NCBI GenBank assembly: GCA_011390135.1
Contig: JAABSZ010000001.1
Span: 1 to 64,000, forward strand
From: JAABSP01 sp011390135
GTDB taxonomy: Bacteria; Desulfobacterota; Desulfobacteria; Desulfobacterales; JAABSP01
Length of the DNA: 64,000 nucleotides
Direction: 5' to 3'
Positions 43,300 through 50,806 of the stretch are shown here, in pieces. Position numbers and translations under genes: made by a program. The notes below the pieces were generated by a model. It saw only the letters and a list, made by a program, of their open reading frames with translations. It was not told where the DNA came from and did not search any database. Each line of letters opens with the position of its first letter. Positions within the stretch are counted from its first letter, which is position 1.

Positions 43300-45588
43300 T
43301 TATGCATACTTTCGTTTCAGCCATATATAGGCCAGCAAAAACGGGATGAAGCCGTGCAGCAGGATCATCAGCAGGGCGTGTGCGTCGCCCGGAAAAGCGG
43401 AAAAGAAGGTGGATGACCGGCCGAAAAAGACCTCGGCAATGCTCTGTTGATCAAACCGGACATAGGAGAAGGGGTCCCGGTTTGCCAGGTCGGTGACCTG
43501 TAACAAAACCTTGCCGCCGTTCATGGCATCGTAGCTTAGCATGGCCTTGAATGCCCATTTCTGGAGGATGAAATCGGTAAAAAAACGGGTTATGTCCCCG
43601 GTTAAGTACTTGACCGGCCGGATGAGGCCGCCGAGAAAGAGCTGGGGAATTATGATGATCGGAACCAGGATCAGCGATGCCTGTTCGGTTCTGACCATCG
43701 CCGATATCATCAGGCTCAATGCCGATGCTGCTGCGGAGGTGATGATCAGGACCCCCCAGAACTGCATAAAGGTTTTGGGCGGAACGATGATCAGAAACGA
43801 GCAGATGATGGCCAGCAGAATGCCGGTCTGAAGGATCGCGATAAGGATGAGAACGGCGAGTTTTGAGCAGAGATAGGGAAAGATGTGCAGCGCACTTCTC
43901 GTCTCCCGTTTGAGGATGTACTTTTCCGAGACGATCTCCCTGGATCCGTTGACTACGCCGAACCAGACGGCCGATGCGATCATCAGAAAGAGGATGGATA
44001 CCCGTCTCTGGGCTGCGTTTTCCGCGATGAGATCGGCTTTCTCCTCCTGGTCCGCCCGTTCAAGGCTCCTTTCGAAGGCCGGCTCGATAATGAAGGTCTG
44101 CCGCTCTGCAACGGCTTCATCATACAGTCCGGTAAAATGAAACCAGGTTCTGGCCAGCCGGTCCATGCCCGTATAGTCCCCGGAGTATCCCCTGAAGGTC
44201 GCGACGAGCAGCAGTGAGATGATCAGAACCTGTAGCAGCAGAAGGGCGAGGCTCATTTTGTCGGCCAGCTTGATACGGAGGTTCCGCTGCAGCAGCAGGC
44301 CGAACTGGTGGAGCCGATGGCCGCGCTTTTTTTGAGATCTCCCCGTGGATGCGGTTTCCATTTCCGCTGGATCCTCCTCTGCCGGTTCGGTCTCAGCCCG
44401 TCTTGCAGCCTCCTCCTGATATATCTCTTCGGGGGGACGAGGCACCTCCCACTTATCCAGGACGCGCAGAACATATTCGGCCGGATTTCCGCCGGTCGGT
44501 TCGGACGAATACCGGTTGAAATAGGAGAAGACCTCATCGACGGGGCCGAAATAGGCGACCTTTCCCCCGCGGTTGAGCAGCAGCAGTTCGTCCAGAAGAT
44601 AGAAGACCGCCTCGCTGGGCTGATGGATCGTCATGAGCATTGTCACCTTCCGGTCCCTGCACATCTCCTTGAGCAGTCCGACAACATGCTCCGAGTCGAC
44701 GGAGGAGAGACCGGATGTCGGTTCATCCAAGAAGAGGAGCAGCGGGTTGCGGACAAGTTCATGGGCAATGTTGGCCCGGCGCCGTTCCCCGCCGCTCAAC
44801 CCTCTTTTTTCCGGAGAGCCGATGGGGGTTTTCAGGAAGCCGTCAAGCCGTTCTTCGGGAAAGCCCATTCTTTCGAGAACGCTCCGGATCTGATTTTCCC
44901 GGACATCGGCTCTCATGTCCGGATAGTTGAGCCGCAGACAGTAGTGAAGGGATTGGCGGACGGTCAGCTCCGGGATCAGGGTATCGTCCTGGGGCACATC
45001 CCCGATGATGTCCTTGATGAGGCCGAAGCTTTTATGCACATTGAAACTGCCGATCATAACCCGACCCTCGTCGGGTACGAGATAGCCGCTCAGCAGGTTG
45101 AGCAGAACGGTTTTGCCCGCGCCGCTGGGGCCCATGACGCCGATAAATGACCCGGCTTTTGCTCTCAGAGATACATTTTCCGTCAGAACCTTCAGGGGAG
45201 GAAAGAGCCGGCGTTCTTTTCGGTTCGGAATAGCGTAACGGAGATTTTCGGCATAAAGCCCCACCCGGTCTCTTCCCAGCAGAAGCCGCGGCTTGATCTC
45301 CATGGGAATCTTGCCCAGTCGGACATCATCATTCAATGTGATCTCGTGCCATGCTCTGGAGCCGATCTTATGGCCGTTTACGAAGGTTCCCTGACGGGAC
45401 CTGAGATCCTTGAGAAAGAGCCGGTCTTCCACGCGTTTCAAAACGGCATGCCGGGGGGAGATCAACTCTGCAAGATCCGGAAATGTCTGGTCGCATTCCG
45501 GGCTTGCACCAAATACGATCTCAAAATCTCCCTTCCGTCGAATTTTTCGTTCAATGGCCTGATTTTTATCTGAAGACATCTTCACCAT
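43300..45588 (-). CDS. FHA domain fused to ABC-2-type (ABCG-like) transporter, 762 aa
   Basis: A single chain with three parts. Residues 20-100 are an FHA phosphothreonine-binding domain (FGASPECDQTF, ISPRHAVLK, RSRQGTFVNGHKI). Residues 120-370 are an ABC ATPase (Walker A GPSGAGKT near 153, signature LSGGERRR near 261, Walker B LLLFLDEPTSGL near 283). After a charged linker (about 395-435) an ABC-2 permease domain has about six membrane helices (450-475, 545-565, 590-620, 625-650, 660-680, 735-756). The order matches ABCG-type half-transporters. FHA suggests that activity depends on a phosphorylated partner, presumably a substrate of the adjacent kinase. Starts at 45588 or 45579; AGGA favours the latter. 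Confidence 0.9.
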   Translation of the reverse strand: MVKMSSDKNQAIERKIRRKGDFEIVFGASPECDQTFPDLAELISPRHAVLKRVEDRLFLKDLRSRQGTFVNGHKIGSRAWHEITLNDDVRLGKIPMEIKPRLLLGRDRVGLYAENLRYAIPNRKERRLFPPLKVLTENVSLRAKAGSFIGVMGPSGAGKTVLLNLLSGYLVPDEGRVMIGSFNVHKSFGLIKDIIGDVPQDDTLIPELTVRQSLHYCLRLNYPDMRADVRENQIRSVLERMGFPEERLDGFLKTPIGSPEKRGLSGGERRRANIAHELVRNPLLLFLDEPTSGLSSVDSEHVVGLLKEMCRDRKVTMLMTIHQPSEAVFYLLDELLLLNRGGKVAYFGPVDEVFSYFNRYSSEPTGGNPAEYVLRVLDKWEVPRPPEEIYQEEAARRAETEPAEEDPAEMETASTGRSQKKRGHRLHQFGLLLQRNLRIKLADKMSLALLLLQVLIISLLLVATFRGYSGDYTGMDRLARTWFHFTGLYDEAVAERQTFIIEPAFERSLERADQEEKADLIAENAAQRRVSILFLMIASAVWFGVVNGSREIVSEKYILKRETRSALHIFPYLCSKLAVLILIAILQTGILLAIICSFLIIVPPKTFMQFWGVLIITSAAASALSLMISAMVRTEQASLILVPIIIIPQLFLGGLIRPVKYLTGDITRFFTDFILQKWAFKAMLSYDAMNGGKVLLQVTDLANRDPFSYVRFDQQSIAEVFFGRSSTFFSAFPGDAHALLMILLHGFIPFLLAYIWLKRKYA

Positions 45589-46247
45589 CCTACAAAGAGC
45601 GCTTCGGATTGAACTTTCGGAGCATAGTACAGCTCGAATCGAATATCTACAGGGAAAAATGACCAGCCATCATTCTTTTCGATGCCCGCTCTCACCTGTC
45701 CGATCAGGGCGGTCTTTTTCCGGGAGCCCGGAAGCCCCAGATAATTGATCAGTTTGAAGATGACATGATCTCTCATGTTCCGCAGCCTCGGTAGGGGAAT
45801 CACGGCTCGAACCGAGGCCTCCCCCGGTTTTCTGCATCCGCCGGCCCCGGTCTTCAGGCATCCCGGAATCTTGAAATCGATAGGTTCCGTCGTACCCAGA
45901 TCAAGGCTTGTATAGGGCAGGATACCCATGTCCGGATGATCGATATCGACATTATCCGCCGTTCCATCCGTTTCCTCCCCAAGCGAACCGATGGGGATCG
46001 GAGGACGCTCTTCGGGATTGATGATCACATGGAAGCGGCCACTTTCGACCTTGATCCCTTTGTCGTCATCATTGATGAGGGTCAGTGATATCTCTATGGA
46101 ATTGGTCGATTCAAGAATTCGAATCGCATCGATCGATCGGATGGAGATATTGTCGGCAAGCCTCATGAAATTGGGTTGCGCCCACAGGTAACCCTCCTGT
46201 ATCAAAAGGAAGCTCAATGCCGTCATAAGAATTTGAACTATTTTCAT
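45582..46247 (-). CDS. Secreted beta-sandwich-like protein, family member A, 221 aa
   Basis: Exported protein of unknown function. A signal peptide (about 1-23, EGYLWAQ) is followed by a beta-rich body with ADNISIRSIDAIRILES, ISLTLINDDDKGIKVESGRF and, near the end, GIEKNDGWSFFPVDIRFE. The same pattern (D-N-x-I---I-, an N-x-x-D/N-x-x-x-R turn, then x-GWS) recurs in three genes on the opposite strand just beyond (46491, 47831, 48627), so it is a local four-copy family. Strand pattern resembles LEA14-type beta sandwiches (inference). Its stop overlaps the FHA-ABC start by 7 nt. The ATG at 46247 was chosen because the signal peptide begins there; its ribosome site is weak. Confidence 0.7.
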   Translation of the reverse strand: MKIVQILMTALSFLLIQEGYLWAQPNFMRLADNISIRSIDAIRILESTNSIEISLTLINDDDKGIKVESGRFHVIINPEERPPIPIGSLGEETDGTADNVDIDHPDMGILPYTSLDLGTTEPIDFKIPGCLKTGAGGCRKPGEASVRAVIPLPRLRNMRDHVIFKLINYLGLPGSRKKTALIGQVRAGIEKNDGWSFFPVDIRFELYYAPKVQSEALFVGW

Positions 46248-46490
46248 GCCTGTACCCGCTGCAAAATTATAAAGGAGAAACGATGTCCGTGCCGAAAAAG
46301 GGCACAAATGATAATGTTGTCGATCTTTCTTTCATTGACAGAAAAAAAGAGGTTTGTCAAATTTTTGTTCCCCTTGTCGGTTTCTATTCCAAAAAACGAA
46401 AATGTCTATTGAAAAATCTTTCTAATGTTGATAAGAGATGTCAAAAGGATTCTTTTCCCATAACCGTTTTAGCCATGGGGACAGGTAAAG
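46248..46490. promoter_or_regulatory. Divergent promoter region with back-to-back TTGACA boxes
   Basis: TTGACA at 46335-46340 on the plus strand and on the minus strand at 46355-46360 (read as TGTCAA here) form a 26-bp imperfect palindrome. They could be -35 boxes for the two divergent family genes, but the -10 sites at 17 bp are poor. No gene was found in the gap. Confidence 0.4.
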
Positions 46491-47816
46491 ATGAAAAAAA
46501 CAGCGTCAATAGGGATCGTTTTCATAGTTTTGTCTGCTATAGGGTTTTCTGCCCCTGCGGCAGGGCAGACGCCCGAGACGGATTTGATCGACAATATCAA
46601 AATTACCGCCATAGAGCGGATGGCCGTGACGGACGAAAAGGAGGGAACCTTTCTGGACCTGACCGTCTATATCGAAAACAGAAATGACCGGCTTGTCCGA
46701 TTCGGCAGGGGAATGTTCACCTTTTACCTTCGCATAGATAAGAAAAATGAAACCGATCCTGTAACAACGGCGGAGATGCTGGGGACCGACAACCGTTCCC
46801 GCAGGATCGTTTTATATCCGGTGGCGGATTTTAAAGGTCCGGGAGAGCCGGGGGACAACAGCGTCGATTTCAAGGTGGACCTTGGGAATGAGCAGGAAAA
46901 AATTCTTCGCTCCCTCAAGCGGATTGTAAACGCAATGGGAGACCCTCCGGACACTCGGCCGATCTTTTTCATCGATGGCAGGTTCCATCTGGGGGTCAAA
47001 TCGGACAAGGGATGGAGTTCGATTCCGGCTCGTATCAATTGGGCGTTCAAGCCTGTTTTTCTGGAAGAGGCGATTCTGACGGATGCAAAAGTGCCGATCT
47101 CCTTTCCGGATAAGAATGAGGATATCATTAAAGCCTTTATAGACACTAGATCTGAATTCCCTTCATCTACAACGAATACCTACGATATCAATACAACGGG
47201 AGACGCAAATGCGGATACGGCCTCCGCTGCGGCTTCATCTACAACGAATACCTACGCTAGGACTACAACCCTTCCAAAAGGAGACTCAACTTCAACAACA
47301 ATTGAAACAGACACTACGACGACCACTTTTCCGGAAGACTTGCCGCCGGAAGCACCATTTACAACAACAATTGCCACAACGACGACCACCACCACCCTTC
47401 CCGGAGACTTGCCGCCGGTATCACCGCCTGCAACAACAATTGATATCAATTATGAAGCCGCACCAAAGATCGGAGCCCTGATCAACTTCGATTATAACTC
47501 CGACGTCATTCGGGATGAATCTTATCCCCTGCTCAATGAATACGGCCAGGCATTGAACGATAAAAGACTCTCCAACGTGGTCATCATCATTGCCGGCCAT
47601 GCCAGCGACGAGGGCTCTGATGTCTATAATCAGGACCTTTCGGAAAGAAGAGCCGCATCGGTAAAGAGATATCTTGTGGAAAAGCAGAAAATCGATCCTA
47701 ATAGACTCATTTCGACCGGATACGGGGAATCAAAACCCCTTGTCTCCAATGCTGATCCGGATGGACGGAAATTGAACCGTCGGGTCGAGTTCATCCCTTA
47801 CCATTGGCTAAATTAA
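46491..47816 (+). CDS. Family member B fused to an OmpA C-terminal domain, 441 aa
   Basis: Exported protein. A signal peptide (about 1-25, SAPAAGQ) leads to the local beta-sandwich domain (about 30-195: LIDNIKITAIERMAV, IENRNDRLVRFGRGMF, GVKSDKGWSSIPARINW). A threonine-rich, low-complexity linker (about 222-320, repeats of SSTTNTY, TTTT and GDLPP) connects to an OmpA_C peptidoglycan-binding domain (about 325-440: ALINFDYNSDVI, IAGHASDEGSDVYNQDLSERRA, GYGESKPLVSNAD, NRRVEFI). The NxxLSxxRAxxV and GYG blocks are complete. The OmpA domain would tether the sandwich domain to the cell wall. ACAGGTAAAG precedes the ATG. Confidence 0.87.
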   Translation: MKKTASIGIVFIVLSAIGFSAPAAGQTPETDLIDNIKITAIERMAVTDEKEGTFLDLTVYIENRNDRLVRFGRGMFTFYLRIDKKNETDPVTTAEMLGTDNRSRRIVLYPVADFKGPGEPGDNSVDFKVDLGNEQEKILRSLKRIVNAMGDPPDTRPIFFIDGRFHLGVKSDKGWSSIPARINWAFKPVFLEEAILTDAKVPISFPDKNEDIIKAFIDTRSEFPSSTTNTYDINTTGDANADTASAAASSTTNTYARTTTLPKGDSTSTTIETDTTTTTFPEDLPPEAPFTTTIATTTTTTTLPGDLPPVSPPATTIDINYEAAPKIGALINFDYNSDVIRDESYPLLNEYGQALNDKRLSNVVIIIAGHASDEGSDVYNQDLSERRAASVKRYLVEKQKIDPNRLISTGYGESKPLVSNADPDGRKLNRRVEFIPYHWLN

Positions 47817-47830
47817 AAATGAAGGATGCA

Positions 47831-48541
47831 ATGGAACCTGTATATAGAACTGTTTGCAAGAAATGTTATACCTGTCTTTTTTTTCTTCCAGTGATGCTGC
47901 TGTCCGTTCTTTTTTCCGGATATGCGAATGCCTACGGCAATACGATTATGGATGACATCGATATCCTGATGATCAAAGATATGACCCTTCGACAGGAGAA
48001 GAACGATTTCTTTCTCGATGTTGTTTTCGCCGTGCGGAATAGGGGAAATACTGTCAGATTTCAGCAGAGTCGGTTTGATATTTCCTTTGTTCAGGAAGAT
48101 TCAAAGGAAATTCCGCTGGGAACAACAGCAAAAGAAGATCTCCTTCTTTCTGCCGAAACCGATGATCCGACGGATGTCCGTTTTACGGCAGCGATCGGTG
48201 ATATCGAATCGCTCCGACTTCATCTGATCTCATCGGATGAAATGTCGGAGCTGATGATGGCCTCGAACCCGAAGGTCAATATGCACATCCGGGGAGGCTT
48301 TGATCTCAAGCTCAGGGCCGGACAGGGATGGATGTCTCAGCCGGGCTATAGAATCGACTGGATTCTGCCGTTGGAGATTCCAAGGGAGATCTTCGTCCAG
48401 ACATATAAGGCAATCGAAGATGCAGCCGATCGAAAGGAAGATCCTTCCATCCAGAGAAAGGGAGACTGGCTCGATGATACGGCCTTTGAGACCGAAGAAA
48501 AACCGGTTCGGTTGGAAAAGGATTCGAATAGCGTAGAATAG
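47831..48541 (+). CDS. Secreted beta-sandwich-like protein, family member C, 236 aa
   Basis: Exported protein of the local family. A signal peptide (about 12-35, FSGYANAYG) precedes TIMDDIDILMIKDMTL, then VVFAVRNRGNTVRFQQSRF and, near 165, LRAGQGWMSQPGYRIDWI. The C-terminal 50 residues are charged and low-complexity. I chose the ATG at 47831 because AAGGA lies just upstream; an ATG at 47819 and a TTG at 47804 that overlaps the previous stop are alternatives. Function is unknown. It lies 14 nt after the OmpA fusion and before member D, so the three genes probably form an operon. Confidence 0.68.
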   Translation: MEPVYRTVCKKCYTCLFFLPVMLLSVLFSGYANAYGNTIMDDIDILMIKDMTLRQEKNDFFLDVVFAVRNRGNTVRFQQSRFDISFVQEDSKEIPLGTTAKEDLLLSAETDDPTDVRFTAAIGDIESLRLHLISSDEMSELMMASNPKVNMHIRGGFDLKLRAGQGWMSQPGYRIDWILPLEIPREIFVQTYKAIEDAADRKEDPSIQRKGDWLDDTAFETEEKPVRLEKDSNSVE

Positions 48542-48626
48542 TGAAGGGAGGAGGTGGTGAGGCGCTTTTGCAGGTATTGGCCGGTATTTTTAATTACGAT
48601 TTAGATTTCCAAAGAAAGGAAAAAAA

Positions 48627-49310
48627 ATGACAAAAGGGCTGATGGCAACCGGAATGATTTTTTGCCTGATTTTGGGGCTGGCTACAGGGGCAGCAGCTCA
48701 ACAGAATGTTATCGACAATCTCAAGATCGAGTCAATCAAAAGTGTTCAGGTAAGAGAGGAGGCCGATAATTTCTATCTGGACATCAAGGTCAATATCACC
48801 AACAGCAATGATCGGTTGATCCGCCTCAGAAACGGCGATTTCATCTTCTCTATCCAGTCCGAATACATTGGAAAGGTCACCATCGGTGAACTCTCACACA
48901 AGGCTGTTGAAGGCGGATCTAGCTGCAATGTCGTGGTCAAGCAGGAGGGAGATGAGGCCGATAAGGAGAAGGAGATCGGTGTGGCCGACCCTCCCTTTTT
49001 CGTTGCCGAAGACTGCCATACTGACAACGAGGAGATCTTTCTGAAGCCGGGCGGAGACGGTCAGCCCAATATCGTGATGTTTCATGTCAATATCGGCAAG
49101 AGCCATCAGCAGGCATCCAGTGTCTTGATGCATATCATGAACTGCATCGGCTATCCGGCCATCAAAAAACCCAATATCAACATCAAGGGGAAATTTGAAC
49201 TCGGGATCAAGTCCGACAAGGGCTGGAGCATGGTGAGAGACGTCATCATCGAATGGATCTTCATCCCGGAGATCCAGGATAAGGTCAACTTCATGACCGC
49301 TGAAAACTGA
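48627..49310 (+). CDS. Secreted beta-sandwich-like protein, family member D, 227 aa
   Basis: Exported protein of the local family. A signal peptide (about 1-24, TGAAAQQ) is followed by VIDNLKIESIKSVQVREE, VNITNSNDRLIRLRNGDF and, near 190, GIKSDKGWSMVRDVII. This copy is the closest to member B. A central insertion with a Cys pair (about 95-135) could form a disulfide. The ATG has AAAGGAAAAAAA upstream. It ends an operon of three family genes, followed by a terminator. Confidence 0.72.
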   Translation: MTKGLMATGMIFCLILGLATGAAAQQNVIDNLKIESIKSVQVREEADNFYLDIKVNITNSNDRLIRLRNGDFIFSIQSEYIGKVTIGELSHKAVEGGSSCNVVVKQEGDEADKEKEIGVADPPFFVAEDCHTDNEEIFLKPGGDGQPNIVMFHVNIGKSHQQASSVLMHIMNCIGYPAIKKPNINIKGKFELGIKSDKGWSMVRDVIIEWIFIPEIQDKVNFMTAEN

Positions 49311-49337
49311 TGACGCCCTTCATTAAATAGAGGTTTT

Positions 49338-49388
49338 ACAGGCGGCTGTTACCGATTTCTTGGATTTCCGGCCGGCCGCCTGTTTTAT
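49338..49388 (+). terminator. Terminator after the beta-sandwich family operon
   Basis: Nine-base stem acaggcggc (49338-49346) with gccgcctgt (49375-49383), extended by A/T pairs, followed by TTTATTT on the plus strand. Confidence 0.75.
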
Positions 49389-49389
49389 T

Positions 49390-50466
49390 TCAGCGGATGT
49401 TCTGGAATCTCCTTCTCAGATCCGGAGTGATGTCATCCATCAGACCTGGAGCGAATTTTCGGATATCCTCGATTTCGAAATCCGGGGAGATGACCAGAAT
49501 CCGCCGCAGATGTCCGTCCGCTCCCTGCAAATTCCCATAGGCAATATCGATCATGGCCAGATAGACAAGGGATACCTGGCGGGTTTCCAGCGCGCCGTCC
49601 CTGGCGGTCTTCAGCAGGATCTCCCGCGCCTTTTCAAACTCCGCATCATGATAGAGTTGAATCCCCTTCCGGACCGCATCGGGAATGGCATACGGCTTTT
49701 TTTCAAGCGGAGGCGGTGGAGGCTGTTCCGATTTCGGACTTTTTTCAGGTTTTTTCCGGGGAGGAGGTCTTCGAACACTGCTTCTTCTGCTGTCATCCTG
49801 ACTGGATATAGAGACTTTCGGCTCCTCGTAATGCAGAAATGGGAGCCCCTCGATCTCGGGAATCAGTATCCGGCTGCCGACAACCAGGTCTTTTGCTTTG
49901 GTTCCATTGATTTTTTCCAGAAGATCGGCAACATTGCCGACCCTGAACTTTTTCGTGTTCGATATCCCATAATTCTCTTCCATAAGCTGAAGCGTCATAT
50001 AGCGCCCCGAGTCCGGTTCATGATAAACCTTTGTCATATAGGTATCATAATAATACATGGCAATCTGGGAGAGGGTTTCGCTGCGTTTGACGGTATGCTG
50101 GATCTCCGAAGGCATAAGCGGTAGTGCCGGTTCCGGGGGAGGGGGCTTAGGTTCTGTCAGAGGGGCAGGGGGAGATTTCGGTGGGTCCGGAGGCAGGATC
50201 TCTCTTATCTCTACGGCTTTTTTACGGGCAGCCTCGGCACAGGTCGGCGCATCGGTCTTTTCAGATGCAGCCGCATAGATCTCCAGGGCCTTGGCCAGAT
50301 ATCCTTTCTCTTCGAATTCCTGCCCTCTGCGCATAAGGTCTTCGCAGTTCTCCGACAAGGATGGGAAGTTTGGCATCTGGATTTTCTTACAGCCGACAAC
50401 GATGGCCAGGAAAAGGAGGGGAACAAGAGATAGAAAAAGCCGCTTGGGATCTGCTCTGTCAATCAT
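49390..50466 (-). CDS. LysM lipoprotein with TPR-like modules, 358 aa
   Basis: Lipoprotein: membrane segment and lipobox LAIVVGC (Cys26 from the ATG at 50466). Residues 30-75 are a helical TPR-like pair (LMRRGQEFEEKGYLAKALEIY). A Pro-rich linker precedes a LysM-like segment (about 123-215: IQHTVKRSETLSQIAMYYY through VVGSRILIPEI), with a long insertion. A second Pro/Lys-rich linker leads to a helical module (about 265-355: IQLYHDAEFEKAREILLKT, LAMIDIAYGNLQGADGHL) shared with the start of the PEGA protein at 38.2 kb. The gene is monocistronic. Peptidoglycan binding through LysM is inferred. Confidence 0.8.
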   Translation of the reverse strand: MIDRADPKRLFLSLVPLLFLAIVVGCKKIQMPNFPSLSENCEDLMRRGQEFEEKGYLAKALEIYAAASEKTDAPTCAEAARKKAVEIREILPPDPPKSPPAPLTEPKPPPPEPALPLMPSEIQHTVKRSETLSQIAMYYYDTYMTKVYHEPDSGRYMTLQLMEENYGISNTKKFRVGNVADLLEKINGTKAKDLVVGSRILIPEIEGLPFLHYEEPKVSISSQDDSRRSSVRRPPPRKKPEKSPKSEQPPPPPLEKKPYAIPDAVRKGIQLYHDAEFEKAREILLKTARDGALETRQVSLVYLAMIDIAYGNLQGADGHLRRILVISPDFEIEDIRKFAPGLMDDITPDLRRRFQNIR

Positions 50467-50614
50467 GACCAAAAGTTTTCCTTTGAAGTTTTTGCCGGAA
50501 GCGCCCATAAGTCCTGCACCGGCAGTCTCTCTATCTATACGACAATTTACCGATCTTTTCAAACAATTTCAAAAAAGAAGGTTCGGTCGAAAGGGAGATG
50601 ATCTTTGCCGCCTC

Positions 50615-50649
50615 AATAAAAAAAGCCCGGCCATTTCTGACCGGGCTTT
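50615..50649 (-). terminator. Terminator after tRNA-Asn
   Basis: Stem aaagcccgg (50622-50630) with ccgggcttt (50641-50649), followed on the minus strand by TTTTTT. It begins 8 nt past the CCA end of the tRNA gene. Confidence 0.88.
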
Positions 50650-50656
50650 GATATTT

Positions 50657-50732
50657 TGGCTCCCCAGCGCGGACTCGAACCACGGACACGGTGGTTAACA
50701 GCCACCTGCTCTGCCGACTGAGCTACTGGGGA
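50657..50732 (-). tRNA. tRNA-Asn (anticodon GTT)
   Basis: A 76-nt gene with an encoded CCA end. Acceptor TCCCCAG pairs with CTGGGGA, the D arm has AGCTCAGTCGGCAGAGC, the anticodon loop is CTGTTAA, and the T arm has GTGGTTCGAGTCCGC. Its own promoter and terminator make it a single-gene unit. Confidence 0.96.
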
Positions 50733-50758
50733 TCAATCAGCGTTCAACAAGAACTATA

Positions 50759-50787
50759 TTTATACCCACATTCGGGCTGTTTGTCAA
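50759..50787 (-). promoter_or_regulatory. Promoter of tRNA-Asn
   Basis: On the minus strand TTGACA (50782-50787), a 17-bp spacer and TATAAA (50759-50764). The -10 box lies 27 nt from the mature tRNA 5' end. It is the best sigma-70 match in the window. Confidence 0.85.
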
Positions 50788-50806
50788 GAAAAAAACATGA
50801 TTTTTC

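Noticed and set aside
46283..46687. Alternative frame covering the start of the OmpA-fusion gene
   Set aside because: It conflicts with the frame that has the signal peptide and complete domain, and its own translation has no family pattern.
47200..47450. Repeated ACAACAACAATTG-type sequence that looks CRISPR-like at first sight
   Set aside because: The units are unequal, lack spacers and lie in frame in the OmpA-fusion gene, where they encode threonine.
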